A DNA stretch of 64,000 bases from Ulva prolifera (Eukaryota; Chlorophyta; Ulvophyceae; Ulvales; Ulvaceae). The translations under genes and the position numbers were made by a program. Each line of letters begins with the position of its first letter. The first letter of the stretch is position 1. Below are positions 22,223 to 33,500 of the stretch, piece by piece. The notes beneath the pieces were generated by a model. That model was not told the origin of the DNA. It ran no database searches and was given only the letters and a program-made list of their open reading frames with translations. The stretch covers positions 10,682,985 to 10,746,984 of the forward strand of contig CM041196.1 of NCBI GenBank assembly GCA_023078555.1, given 5' to 3'.

Positions 22223-22512
22223 GTTTGCGTTATATTTTTATGGTCTTGTTCAGGAAGCCGTCGGCCAAAGTTTGTGCGCAGACACGGCGGGCATTCCACT
22301 GTTCTGCCGGCGCTCAGACCGCGGTCAAAAGCCCAGGCATCTTTAAGCGATCTCGTAACACATTGTTATTAGATACAATTCGAGATGCTTGTTTCAATGA
22401 TCAGCGCTAGGATAAGCTAATGCGTTCGCTTATTTTCTCAACCTGTCGGCTTGCGAGCCATCCCATCGGTTAGTTGCTGCGCGCAACAAACCACCGTCCG
22501 CCCTACTGCAGG

Positions 22513-23565
22513 ATGACTAACTTCGATCACTCTAACGCCAACTCTCCTCGCGAGGAGAGGCAGGACGAGGCTGATCAGCAGCCACTCGTCGACGGGGACG
22601 CTGACGAGCAGCTCCCGCGGGCATGTTGCTTCGTGGCGGACGAGTTATCCGACCACATCCCTCTTCCCAGACTGGGCAGAGCAGCCAGCAGGTGCCTTTT
22701 TCCTCTCATGCTGTGAACGATCGTGGTCACACTGAGTCTTTCATCACACTCGAGACGTTGACCGAAGCGCTGCGTGCATCTCGGGGACGTAACGAGCCTG
22801 ATTTATCGAAAGGAAAACTGCCTGAATGGAATTTTAAGACCGAAAGCTTCGTTGCGTACAAGCAAAAAGTCTTTTTGTGGTTAGGTCAGTTCGAGCTAGA
22901 CCATATGTTGCAGCACGCACCGTCCGCGGACGAACAGCGTGTCCATGCTAGGGCGAGGACTCAAGTCCTCATGTCTTTGCCTGACGCGGATAGGACCACT
23001 GTCTATCGCATGTCACATCTGTGTGAAGCATGGGCCTACCAGACTGCAAAGTATAGGCCTAGCACCGAAGCCGAGATCCACAGACTATGGAGTCTCTTCA
23101 ACTCATTGTCACAGAAAAATAGAGATGTTGGGTCCTATTGTGGTGATGTGATGAGTGTGTACACGGAATTGGAGGCGTTAGGTGCTGATGTGGGCCAGCG
23201 ATGGCTTCGTTTGAAACTTTTAGAAGTGGGGGAGGACTTCAACGCTGTGCGCGGCGAAGTCCAACACTCCTCCCCTCATGTTATCATTGCACGTTTGACT
23301 GAGCATGCCGATTTGCTCAAGCAGCAGCGGCTGCAGGCTAGGTCTGGGGCGCCCGCGGGCAAACCATGCCAAGGCTGGCGCAATCAGCAGCGAGTCGACG
23401 ATCCTGCAGTTGCCGCGCTCGACGCTAGCAAGGCTCCTCGCGAGGAGACCAGGACCGAAGTGTCCCTTCTTCTTGCAGAAGAAGCAGGTCCAAGAAGAAG
23501 GGACACTTGCGTGCGAACTGCCCCCAGCGCAAACAGGCCGCGGCCAAAGATGTTTGTGTTATAAT
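22513..23565 (+). pseudogene. Element A gag
   Basis: The ATG at 22513 starts TNFDHSNANSPREERQDEAD; this frame ends at 22716. The main gag frame overlaps it from 22623 (ITLETLTEALRASRGRN, LPEWNFKTESFVAYKQKVFL, LWSLFNSLSQKNRDVGSYCG), so a frameshift is needed near 22620-22690. Near 23455-23530 the zinc-knuckle pieces lie in different frames: PKCPFF in one and KKKGHLRANCPQRK in another. A perfect 14-nt inverted repeat (23461-23474 with 23492-23505) sits exactly at that frame change. Either decay or a frameshift-stimulating hairpin could explain this. Confidence 0.75.
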
Positions 23566-23872
23566 CAAGGACCTATGCGCAGCATTCATCAAGCTAGCTA
23601 GTGGGCTGCAGAGCCGTTACCTGTGGAGCACTCAGGTCGTACGTCGGCAATGCACAGATCAAGGGATGTACTGTAATGCAGTGAGGCAATACAGGAACCA
23701 CGTAAGACTGTAAGAAAATGGTTACAGTAGACTTCGAGGCACATGACTATATGCCACCGATCAGTCAAGTCTACAGCGGTCATAATCACAGTGACCGCAC
23801 ACAAACCTCACATGCATTGTGCTGGATTATGCTCATGCATATGATCATGCATATGTCCTAACATAACAGGAG
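23566..23872. other. Gag-protease gap of element A
   Basis: About 300 bases without a clear frame lie between the knuckle and the protease. CATGCATATGATCATGCATATG near 23835 is nearly palindromic. It could be a small insertion or a decayed linker. Confidence 0.35.
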
Positions 23873-25360
23873 TTGGGCCCGTGGCCACCACACTCATGTG
23901 CGTACTTGCACGTCATGCATTGTGTCCCAGGATGGACCTCATTTATGACAGTTTGTGCTGTAGAACTGCCTGAAGAATTCCCGGATCACGATGCGTTGGC
24001 ACTGTGGAATTTCATCATAGATAGCGGTTCTGACATACACATTGTGGGCAATCGCGACATGTTTACCGAGTATGGTCCGTGCCAGAGGATTGCCAATCCC
24101 GCGGGACCAGGCAAGATCCCCATTATGGGCAGGGGAACCATTCAGGTGAACCTGGGCACTTATGTGGATGAGCATGGGAACAAGCATCCTCTGGATGTGG
24201 AAATCCCGGGTGCGTACTATGCCCCTGAGTATCCGTACAACATACTGAGTACTATGTGTCTTCGTCATGAGCAGATGTACTTAGACACGCGTAGAAGTGT
24301 GTTGTATGTCCCCGGTTTCGGAGGTATGGCTGCTGGTATTGAGGATGCGTCCAAATACCAAGAGCTGGACGAGGATAAATGTCGTGTCTTTGCTTTCAAA
24401 ATGAGTTCCATCAAGAAGCCTGCTCTTGAGGGTCATCCTGTCAACAGGGGAGTGGTCTGGTCTGACCAGAGCAGTCCGACCTCTGTTGTGGAGGAGCAAC
24501 AACAGTGGTGTCATGTGGCCGCTGCGGCGATTGACCTGAAGCGCCCCAATGCTGGAGGAGCTGAGGTCCCACATGATGCTTACTTGCTAGACCCTGCATT
24601 CCTAGCTCATTTATCGTTTCATCAGTCGACGTGGGTCTTAAGGCGGATGCAGTCAAATAGTGAATTTTATGGTGATTTGAATTTGAAAATTAACCCCGAG
24701 CCAATTGGGAATCGTTGCCACGGCTGCAGAATTGGCAAAGTGCCTGCGGGCAGAATCTCAGCCAATAATCGTGAGCTCTTAGGCCAGGCGAAATACCCTG
24801 GCGAGCAATTGCATGCTGATTTGGCTGGTCTCATCACCCCAGTTGGGATCGGCGGCGTGAAGTATGTTTTGTTTGTGATGTGCGCCTTCACCCGTTATAC
24901 TTTCATTGTCGGTTTGCGTAACAAGAGCGAGGCTGCGGCCATGATCTCTTACATCATTGAGCGCACTCAAGTGAATGTGGTGAAGCCAAGTGAACCGGGT
25001 GTGCGCATCCTTCACACCGACAAAGGGGGAGAGTTCATGGTTGAGGCCTTAAAGCTCTACCTCCAGCGTCGTGGCATCACTCACCGCACCACCCCCACAG
25101 CTGATCATCGCTGTAATGGCATGATCGAGCGGAGGATCGGTATTGCCTTTGAGGCAGTCCGAGTTGTACTGCTTGCGAGCGGTCTTCCTCTGTTCCTATG
25201 GATTGAATGCCTTGCCAGTGTCATCCATGGTCACAATCTCACGCCGTGCTCGGCGCTGTACCATGACAAACTGGCAATAATGATGAGACCCGGAAAGCTC
25301 AGCGTGATGCCAATACAGCTGCGGATGTACAGCAGGCTGAGCGGGCTAATAAGAGCATGA
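23873..25360 (+). CDS. Element A protease-integrase ORF
   Basis: An open frame of 495 codons. The protease active site is FIIDSGSDIHIVG near residue 47. A GAG-pre-integrase-like region and a Cys pair (NRCHGCRIGKVPAG, near residue 285) follow. The DDE integrase core is visible with LHADLAGLITP (first Asp), VRILHTDKGGEF (second Asp) and HRCNGMIERRIG (Glu). Integrase would insert the cDNA; protease would cleave the polyprotein. The ATG or other start is not defined, since it should be made as a fusion to gag. The frame ends at 25360 and a second frame starts at 25357, so one frameshift separates it from the linker. Confidence 0.85.
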   Translation: MGPWPPHSCAYLHVMHCVPGWTSFMTVCAVELPEEFPDHDALALWNFIIDSGSDIHIVGNRDMFTEYGPCQRIANPAGPGKIPIMGRGTIQVNLGTYVDEHGNKHPLDVEIPGAYYAPEYPYNILSTMCLRHEQMYLDTRRSVLYVPGFGGMAAGIEDASKYQELDEDKCRVFAFKMSSIKKPALEGHPVNRGVVWSDQSSPTSVVEEQQQWCHVAAAAIDLKRPNAGGAEVPHDAYLLDPAFLAHLSFHQSTWVLRRMQSNSEFYGDLNLKINPEPIGNRCHGCRIGKVPAGRISANNRELLGQAKYPGEQLHADLAGLITPVGIGGVKYVLFVMCAFTRYTFIVGLRNKSEAAAMISYIIERTQVNVVKPSEPGVRILHTDKGGEFMVEALKLYLQRRGITHRTTPTADHRCNGMIERRIGIAFEAVRVVLLASGLPLFLWIECLASVIHGHNLTPCSALYHDKLAIMMRPGKLSVMPIQLRMYSRLSGLIRA

Positions 25361-26295
25361 AAAAGGCCGAACGTGATAAGTTGAGGGAGGAGGAGAAGCG
25401 CAAGTGGGAGTTGCTCACTATGACAAAACTGGATGAGTTTTTGACCAGGTCTTCCGACAGGGATATTATTCCCTACATGTCCTTTTTCAGAGATACCTCC
25501 GTTGAGGTTTTCCATGATTTGGTCAAGCAGCAGCGTCCATGGGGGGTTGAGGTGTATGCGTACCCTAGGGATGACAAGCTGCGGAAGTTGTCCGCGCGGG
25601 GTATGGTCGCATGCTGGGTTGATGCTGTGTTGGTGCTGGGCTGGGGCCGAGCATGCAGCGTGTGTACGCCCAGGACGTTCTTGGGGGTAGGGTTGTGGTG
25701 GTGCGGCAGATCATGTGCACCACGGATCAGATGATCCGACATGTACGTAAGTACGATGCTTCCGCTGTTGTGGACAAGAGAGAACCTGTCGTCTGATGAT
25801 CCGATGGACGAAGATGATGATGACGACGGCCCTGGCATCTACGACGAGGACGATGCAGATGAGATGGAAGAGTACACCATCAGCGATGATGAACGGGCTG
25901 TGGCTCATCAGAATCGCGAGGCTCGGCGGGTCCGATCAGGGAGTAATTCGGCTGCGGCCTCAGCATCTGGCGCGGGAGCAGTAGCCAAGCCCCTGCGAGG
26001 GGCTGAGGGGCTGAGACCTTCCTGGGAGGATGAGCCAGATGAAATTGAGATGGAGTCCGGATCCGAATTAGGGGGAGAGATCCAGGCTGCCCCCTCTGTC
26101 GCTGTTGGGGTTGATTTGCCTGATGTGGTACGAGCCATTCCAGCTGCTCTTCCCCGCGTTAAAATCAATCCTCTTGTACGCAGACGCCTTGTTCTTTTGG
26201 CTGTGGATGTAGCTGCTGTGCATGAGCCCGCGGGCTCTCATCTTGCTAGTAGTGAAACCGTAGTAGCTGACATCAAGTCTCCAGGCTGCAATTAG
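25357..26295 (+). pseudogene. Element A integrase C-terminal end and acidic linker
   Basis: Two frames in succession. The first, 25357-25734, starts MKKAERDKLREEEKRKWELL, a charged helix, then RDDKLRKLSARGMVACWVD, typical of the end of copia integrase. The second, 25741-26295, is very acidic (DDPMDEDDDDDGPGIYDEDD), as in the region between integrase and RT. Frameshifts separate them. Confidence 0.7.
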
Positions 26296-26352
26296 GACAC
26301 ATCAGCCGCGGCTGACTGTGGAACGCCCGGTGCATGCCTGAAGCATCAGCAT

Positions 26353-27973
26353 GTGGAGTCTGGTGAGCAGCAGAGTGCTCAGCGTCGTGGGTCGCGCAGA
26401 GCAGCTGCCGCCAGGAAGCAGAAGCCTTCCGACCCTGATCTGCCTTCTATGAAGGAAGGACTCGCGGGTCCAGACAGGGATGCTTGGCTGCGTGCCATGC
26501 AGGAGGAGGTTGAAGCACTGGGTGTGCACGGGACTTTTATGTTGTGCTATCTGCCTGCGGGTAAGAAAGCTATCTCGGGCAAGTAGGTGTTCAAGATCAA
26601 GCGCGGACCTGCTGGTGAGATTCAGCGTTACAAGGCACGATATGTAGCTCGTGGTTTTTCTCAGGTAGAAGGAGTTGATTTCTTTGAGACTTGGTCCCCT
26701 GTCGGTAGTTACGCAACACTGCGTGTGTTGCTGTCTATTGCTGCTGAGGAGGATCTGGAGATTAGGAATATAGGTATACAATGTGCTTTTCTGATCGTCG
26801 ACCTGGAAGAAGAGGTTTTCGTTGAACGGCCCCCGTACTTTACATACGAGACAGCACGTGTATGGAAATTGCATGAGACTCTGTATGGCCTGAAGCAAGC
26901 CGCTCGCGAGTGGCATATATCTTTAGTAAAGGTCTTGGTTGAACTGCGATTTGTGTGCGCACAAAGTGATCCTGGACTCTATATCCGAACAACTGGTCGA
27001 TGTCTTATTTTTCTGTGGGTAGATGACTTATTTATTTTCAGTTGCTCCGCGGGGCTGCAGGAAATCATCACTGTCATTCTCACAAAATTCGAAGGTAGAG
27101 ACTTATGGTGACCTGTCTTGGGCACTTGGCACAGAGATCACGCGTGATCGAAAGGCCAAAACAATCACAATGACACAACGTACTAAAATCCAGAACCTGC
27201 TGGACAAATACAGTATGTCTGACTGTCGTAAATCTCCCACTCCCTTAGTGCCGCGGCAACAACTAAGGATTGCGAAAGAGCATCCTGACCTGGAGAAAGC
27301 CAGTGCTGCTGAGCATTCCAGGTTCATGAGTGATGTAGGAAGCATCCAGTATATTGTAGGAGTGACACGACCTGACCTGAGCTATGTGGCACATGCCCTG
27401 GCCCGGCACATGTCTAGTAGTCTGAAGGAACATTGGTCTGCCGTACAACATGTTCTGAGATACCTGCAGTCCACGAAGAATTTAGGAATAAAGTTAATAG
27501 GCTCTGAGGGACATGGGTGTTTACTGGAAGCTTTTTCAGATGCAGATTTTGCGAATTCTGCAGATCTGACGAGTGTGTCTGGTATGATTGTTCGGGTGTA
27601 TGGTAACTGTGTTCTCTGGCGTTCGAAGAAGCAGAGTATAGTGGCTGGGGATACAACAGAGGCTGAACTCATTGCGATGAGTGCAACAGCCAACGAGCTC
27701 AGTGGATGAAGCAGATGCTTCTCGATGTGAAACTTCGCATGCAGCAAGCCGACTATGTGGGGTGATAATAAGAGTGCCAATATTTTGGCTGTGAATGCTG
27801 TGTCCACTGACAGATCCAAGCACATTCGTGTGCGGCACTTGCGAGTGCGGGAATATGTCCCGATGGATGAAGTTAAGGTAGCATGGGTAGGCACTGTCCA
27901 TCAGTTAGCGGATGTGTTTACTAAGGTGCTGCCTGGACCTGCTTTGCAAGAAGTTCGTAATAAACTCCATTAG
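26353..27973 (+). pseudogene. Element A reverse transcriptase-RNase H
   Basis: RT starts with PDRDAWLRAMQEEVEALGVH. The conserved Trp after SGK is a TAG at 26584-26586, so one base change stops the protein. After it come VFKIKRGPAGEIQRYKARYV, FETWSPVGSYATLRVLLSIA, ETLYGLKQAAREW and the catalytic IFLWVDDLFIF (LWVDD rather than the usual YVDD). A frameshift near 27100 leads to the second frame with SRFMSDVGSIQYIVGVTRPD and RNase H (EAFSDADFANSADLTSVSG, WRSKKQSIVAGDTTEAELIA). A third frame from 27755 ends with DNKSANILAVNAVS and ADVFTKVLP. It cannot make an active enzyme without correction. Confidence 0.88.
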
Positions 27974-27987
27974 TGGAGACATAGCAG

Positions 27988-28001
27988 GGTTAATGAGGGA
28001 G
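27988..28001 (+). promoter_or_regulatory. Polypurine tract of element A
   Basis: AATGAGGGAG lies directly before the 3' LTR, the usual place for plus-strand priming. Confidence 0.6.
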
Positions 28002-28349
28002 TGTCACAATGCATGAGCCTGCGGGCAGTAGTGTGGTGACAGGTGCACCCATGCACGGATGATCCGCGGATCCAGTGCAGGGGTAAGCCGCCAGCCGGGA
28101 TTTTCTCGCTGTAGTGAGGGAGATCCCGCGAGGACCTCCCGCCGTAACCTTGAGTGTTCAGTGTGCATATAAGGATGTGCACACTGTGATCTGTAACCAT
28201 TCTTCTCACTGTTTTACGGTACTAGCAGTATCCGATCTCTCCCTCGCATTCCTCGGTTCTACCTCTGTGCGCAGCAAGTATGGAATACTTGTTACCTGAC
28301 CTGACTTAAGACTGCGCGTCCGACCTGCAGATAGAGAGCATTTCTGACA
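28002..28349 (+). repeat. 3' LTR of element A
   Basis: 348 bp, the same length and ends as the 5' LTR. It is followed by the target duplication ATGCA at 28350-28354. Differences from the 5' LTR cluster around 28030, 28105 and 28270-28310. Confidence 0.95.
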
Positions 28350-28354
28350 ATGCA

Positions 28355-30027
28355 GTGTCGCAAACAACCAGTCCGCAGTTAACACAGCAAAAGGTGTGCG
28401 ACTTACCAACCATCGGGGTGAGCTTGTCACTTTGCAAGATGTGCTTCTTGTGCCAAACCTAAAGCACAATTTGATATCTCTTGGCCGTGCTGACGCCGCA
28501 GGCATGTCACATAATGGCAAACATGGCGCGCTCATGTTGCGCCACAGAGCTCACCAACTCTTACGTGGCCAACTATCACACAAATTGAACGGATTCAGAT
28601 GCACTCCACAGCAGTGCACACACGCTGCCGCGCCGCATGCACCAGCAGCCGCGCAGACTATGTCCAAAGCAGACGCCCGATTGACGCCCGATTGTGGCAC
28701 CGCCGGTTCGGATACACCGGCATCACAACTCTTGCCAAAATGTCCAGAGGCCAGACAGTCGATGCACTTACGCTAGCTCCAGACTTTGAGGCGCTTTGTC
28801 AATCCACAGCCGTGTGCAACCCATGCGCACAGGGCAAAATGAAGCGCGAGAGCTTACCAGCTTCTCATGCACGCGAGCAGGTCAAGTTTGCAAAGCTCCA
28901 TGCAGACATCGCATGCCCGTTCGACACCAGCGCGGGTGGGATGAACTACTTCTTCATCGTTGTCTATGACTACTCCAACTACAAGATTGTAGAACCTATC
29001 CGACGCAAATCCGATGCAGCTTCAGCCCTCAAATAGATCATCCTGGGAGTCGAAAAGATGTATGATGTATGTCAAAGCGATCACATTCGACCGGGACTCC
29101 GTGTTCCTGTCAAATGCCATGCATGCGTTCTTCAACAGCAAAGGCATCTAGCGGCAGCCCACTTCAGGTTACGGCCCTGCGGAGAATGGCCATGCAGAGC
29201 GGGGAATCGGCTCTTTGAGTCCGATTCGTGATGCAGTGTTTGCAGATTCAGGTCTGAGAAAAATCCTACTGGGGTGATGCACGCATGCATGGAGTGTATA
29301 TCTCCAACATCGCAAGCAGCGATGGTGGCCCCGGCTCTTGGCAACTTGTGAAGGGCATGAAGCCGGATATCAGCAATCTCCGGCTCTTCGGCTGCACCTG
29401 CTGGTACAAACTGCCACAGCAAGCGCTAACCAAGTGCTCCTTGCCTCCCAAGGCAAATGTCAGCAAGTTCATTGGGTATGCTCAACCCAACTTTAAAGCC
29501 TTCCGTGTGCTGCTTCCAAATGGCAAAGTGTTCACTACACGTGATGTGATGTTTGATGAATCATCATCACCAGCCAGCGACATGCACATTGATGCATGCT
29601 CTGTTCTCCTGGCACATCCTGCTGCCCCAGCAACACCAGCAGCACAAGCTGCACCAGCTGCACCAGCTGCACCAGCAGCACCGGCTGCATCACCAGCACA
29701 ACCAGCTCCAACACAATCAACGGCACTACCACCCGCAGCACCAGCATTGCCATGTCAACAAATCAATCCAATCATGGCGAACAATCCACTATTCGATGAG
29801 TCTGACCAGCCTGCACCCCTGCCTGTAGAGCAGCCAGAATTGCGCCGCAGCGAGCGCATACGTTAGTCACCGAAAGCTGTTTACGGCAAGTTTATGTATG
29901 GGCTGCCTAGAAGCTCGTAATTTTCCGTTGCCGGGCTTCCTCCGGAGCCCTTGACGATAGCGGAAGCACTCACAGGTCTAGAAGCACCATTCTGGCAAGC
30001 ATCAATTGATGCAGAGTATGATGCTCT
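28355..30027 (+). pseudogene. Copia element B: protease end, integrase, linker
   Basis: It resumes B after element A with VTLQDVLLVPNLKHNLISLG, the conserved protease end. The integrase zinc domain is LWHRRFGYTGITTLAKM with CNPCAQGK near 28695-28840. The core is KLHADIACPFDTSAGGMNYF, then FDRDSVFLSNAM near 29090, and NGHAERG near 29195 after frame changes. RLFGCTCWYKLPQ and FIGYAQPNFKAFRVLLPNGK follow at 29380-29525. Next comes a low-complexity Pro/Ala linker (about 29615-29750) and RRSERIR, typical of the region before copia RT. In-frame stops at 29034 and near 29864 show decay. It ends at EYDALI, where element C is inserted. Confidence 0.85.
29615..29750 (+). repeat. Ala/Pro codon repeat in the element B linker
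   Basis: Irregular repeats of GCACCAGCTGCACCAGC-like units encode Pro-Ala-Ala runs. This is a normal feature of copia linkers and prone to length change. Confidence 0.8.
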
Positions 30028-30154
30028 GATTGTGTGGGAAGCAGAGCTCCCCTGGTGCAAGCGTGTCGTAGCTGTGATAACGCGAGTGCAGCAGATCACA
30101 CGCATTTGGCTGTGAGTCTGCGGGCAGACCGTAGGTCGGCTGTCCAGAGCACAG

Positions 30155-30185
30155 AATATAGGACGTAGCTGTCAATTCCAGGTCA
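30155..30185 (+). promoter_or_regulatory. Predicted TATA box and transcription start of element C
   Basis: AATATAGG is followed 28 bases later by ATCTTTG. The start is supported because the terminal spliced copy at 35025 begins with exactly this A, as expected for a cDNA of the 5' RNA end. Confidence 0.65.
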
Positions 30186-30206
30186 TCTTTGACTGGCAAT
30201 TGACAG

Positions 30207-30287
30207 GTGAGAATGCTTTGCTGTTTGTGTGTGTCTGTCTACTGACTACAGCAGAGAACAGTGTGCTGAGCGTACTACGTGGTGCAG
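30207..30287 (+). other. Candidate intron in the 5' LTR of element C
   Basis: The donor is GACAG|GTGAGA and the acceptor GTGCAG|GAG. The copy at 35025-35102 lacks exactly these 81 bases. This is sequence evidence for splicing; no RNA was seen. Confidence 0.75.
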
Positions 30288-30343
30288 GAGTCTGTACTGT
30301 ATGACTAGTGATCATAGCAGCTAACAGAGCTCATATTGCCACA

Positions 30344-30517
30344 GGTTATGGGTCCATCGGCGTGAGAAGACTGCGCACGCACCCGTCATCGAGCCGTCAC
30401 TGGTCGATGATCTCTGAGCCGTGATTGGTCAGGGAAAAGCCAACACAGGACGTAACTGTCTGTGGAACAATCGCAGGACGTAATTGTCTGTGGATTTGGT
30501 GACTCAATTTGGTTACC
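30344..30517 (+). promoter_or_regulatory. Element C primer site and leader
   Basis: The leader begins GGTTATGGGTCC. From knowledge of Drosophila copia, GGTTATGGG pairs with the anticodon side of a cleaved initiator-Met tRNA (CCCATAACC), so a half-tRNA primer is likely. The leader also has a near-repeat, CAGGACGTAA(C/T)TGTCTGTGGA, at about 30455 and 30475, and ends in a strong start context, ACCATGG. Confidence 0.65.
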
Positions 30518-33500
30518 ATGGCTGACGGGATATCGACGAAAGTCGAGGTGCTAACACGCGAAGGAAACTTCCGTCACTGGTTCGGGCAAATGGAGTCAAT
30601 CTTGGTCCTGAAAAATCTGGACGACGTGCTGTATGAGGAACCAGGACAAGCAGCTGATGAAGCTGAACAAGCAGCCGTGGAGGCTGCGCTCACCCGTGAT
30701 AGGAAGGTGAGGGCATACCTGAAGATGCACACTAAGGGTGCATTACAGGCCATCGTGACGCGTGCGCGGACTGCGAAGGCAGCATGGGATGCGCTGCACG
30801 ATGACTACAGAGGAGGACTAGCTGTCCGAAGGCCGCAGATGCTGCGTAAGGCGACTGAGCTGCAGCAAGGCGACGACTCTGTACAGCGGTACATAGACCG
30901 TGTGAAGGAAATCAGAGATGATTTCGTAGAGGCAGACATGGAGACATCAATGCCAGTGTTGACCAACCAGTTTGTGAAGGGGCTCAGGCCCGCCCTGGCG
31001 AATGTTGTGGGAGTACAACTGGGGGTGGCGATGAGTCAAGGCGCGGGTCTGGACCAGCTGTGTAATCAGCTGAGGGACCTGGCGGCGATCCTGCCCGACA
31101 GGGGTGCAGCTGCGCGAGCGGCTGCAGCAGTGGCGAAGAGGGAGCGGAACAAGGCTCGCGGGCCACTGAAGTGCCAATACTGCGGCAAGGAGGGGCACAA
31201 ACATTTTGAGTGCACCAAGAAGCAGAACGATATGGCTGCTGGCAAGAAGCTGCAGTGGGCCAGCCGGAGGGATGGCGGCGGTGAGGGCAGCAAGGAGGGT
31301 GCAGGTCGCGCGCTGTGCGTCAGGACCGCGCGCGTGGCCATGGCGACGGTGAAGGTTCCGTCAGACCGATCGAACTATGTGAACTTCGACACAGGGGCGA
31401 CGCATAATTACGTTTCAGACCTCAGTATGCTTCATGACAAGCGTTCCACGCCAGTGGAGGTCGTGAAGATGGGAGGAAATGAAGAGCACGTGGTGGCCTG
31501 TGCGGGCACAGTGGTGCTCAGCGCTCCTGGCGGGCAGGTGAAGCTGCTGGAGGCTCTGTGCGTGCCCACCATGCATATGAACCTGATGTCTGGCGCTTAC
31601 GTGACGGACCAGGGGGGGTCATATCACGGGAAGGGAAAGACGCTGGAGGTGAAGGACGCTGATGACACAGTGCTGCTGAGGGGTACCAAGCAAGATGGCC
31701 TGTACCTCATGGACTGTCAGGTGATTCCCACAGACGTGCCGTTGCCGACTGCTTTTGCAAACGTGGCAGTGGATGCTGAGGTGTGGCACAGAAGGTTCGG
31801 GCATGTCGGGATGGACAATCTCTACAAGGTGGAGAAGGCGGCAGATGGCATGGGCCGGGTGAACTGGCCGGAGAAGCATGCGCCGTTGTGTGAGATCTGT
31901 CCAAGAGCCAAGCAGTGCGAGGAGCACTATGCACGGTCTTCGTCCAGGGCTGAGAAGCCAATGGAGCTGGTCCACAGTGATGTGATGGGACCGTTTCCCG
32001 TTGCGGGGTTCCGTGATGAGCGGTATGCAGTCACGCTCCTGGACGACTACAGCAGCTACGCAGAAGTGATTTGTGTGAAGAACAAGTCGGATATGGCGCC
32101 AGCGGTGATTGAACGGCTAACCGAATGGGAGCGGCAGACAGAGCACAAGCTGAAGGTGCTGCGTACTGACCATGGTACAGAGTACATGGGTGCGCTGAAA
32201 CAGTGGTGCCGGCGGAACGGGGTGGTGCGGCAACTGAGCGCGCCACGCACGCCGAAGCAGAACGGGCGAGCAGAGCGGTACAACAGGACAGTGCTGGAGC
32301 GCATGCGAGCAATGCTGCTCGACGCGATGATGCTAAAGTGTTTCTGGACTTTTGGTCTGGACACTGCGGCGTACACGCGCAACAGAATTCCTGTCAAGGG
32401 ACAGGTGGTGACGCCATATGAGAAGTTCTGGGGGGTGCGCCCGGACATCTCGCATCTGCGAGTGTTCGGCTGCAAAGCGACGCTGTTCGTGCCATCGAAG
32501 CTGAGGGACAAGCTGGACGCAGTCAGCGAGGAGGTCATCTTCGTGGGCTACGCGAGGCACTCGAAGGCATACAGGCTGGTGCAGCACGTGAACGGCGAGT
32601 TCAAGCTGAAGGAGAGTGCGAACGTGTCCTTCCAGGAGGACAGAGTCATGCCAGCAATGGAGACATGCGCGTCGGCGAGCCAGGAGGCAGCGTCGGTGTA
32701 TCATGATCTCATGCTGGACGTTCCAGAGCAGCAGCCAGAAGAGGACGATGCAATGCTGGATGACGAGTCTGTGGCGTGGTCGCTGAATGACGACGCAGAG
32801 GACCCAGATGAAGACTGGGTGAATGAGGCAGATGATGCCTACGCGGCCATGGAGGCTGAGGACGCAGATGCTGATGATGACGGCAGCGATTCGGACCTGG
32901 ACGCAGAGCCGGGGGGTGCGCCAGATGCGGAAGCCGGGGGTGAGGACCAGGCTGCGCCGGGCCGCTACCCGCAGCGTGTGAGGCATGCGCCGAATCTGCC
33001 GTATCAAGCACATTTGTTTATGGCAAAGGGTGAGCAGCCGGCGGAGGAATTGCTGGTGCCGCCCCGGTCGTACAAAGAGGCGATGAAAAGGCCAGATGCT
33101 GCTGAGTGGGAGCAAGCGAAGAACGACGAGTATGCGTCGATTCTGGCCAAGGGGGTATTTGAAGTGTGTGAATTACCTCCAGGAGAGAGAGCACTGCCGG
33201 CGAAGGGCGTGTGCGACCTGAAGTTTGATGCCAAGGGCAACCTGGAGCGGTACAAATATCGTTTGGTGGTGCTGTGGAATCTTCAGGGGAAGGATGATGT
33301 GGGAGAAGTGTTTGCGCCCACAGCGCAGAGTGCAACATTCAGGATGATGCTAGCTATGAAGGCAGCTAGTCCGCGGCTGAAGCTCCGGCAGGTGGACGTG
33401 AAGTGTGCATTCCTTCACAGCGACCTTTACGAGGTGGTGTATGTCCGCCTACCTGAGGAGTTCGGTGGAGGAGTCTGGAAGCTTCGCAAGGCGCTGTACG

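Larger units (their letters stand above)
21861..28349 (+). mobile_element. Full-length copia element A, inserted in element B
   Basis: A 6489-bp element with 348-bp LTRs at both ends (TGTCA...TGACA) and the target duplication ATGCA at 21856-21860 and 28350-28354. By eye the two LTRs differ at about 15 of 348 positions, so the insertion is not recent. The order gag, protease, integrase, RT, RNase H is the copia order. Several stops and frameshifts make it non-autonomous. Removing it with one ATGCA joins B's protease in frame (ASSC then SVANNQSA). A solo LTR of the same family lies at 8416-8761. Confidence 0.96.
30033..30343 (+). repeat. 5' LTR of element C, containing an intron-like interval
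   Basis: Starts TGTGGGAAGCAGAGC and ends CATATTGCCACA. A TATA-like AATATAGG lies at 30155-30162. The predicted start A of ATCTTTGAC is at 30185, 28 bases from the TATA T. A GT-AG interval (GTGAGAATG...GTGGTGCAG) covers 30207-30287, 81 nt. The last part, 30288-30343, would be the rest of the leader up to the primer site. Confidence 0.93.

Noticed and set aside
32333..33115. 260-codon minus-strand frame inside element C
   Set aside because: Shadow of the intact Gag-Pol frame; no motifs.
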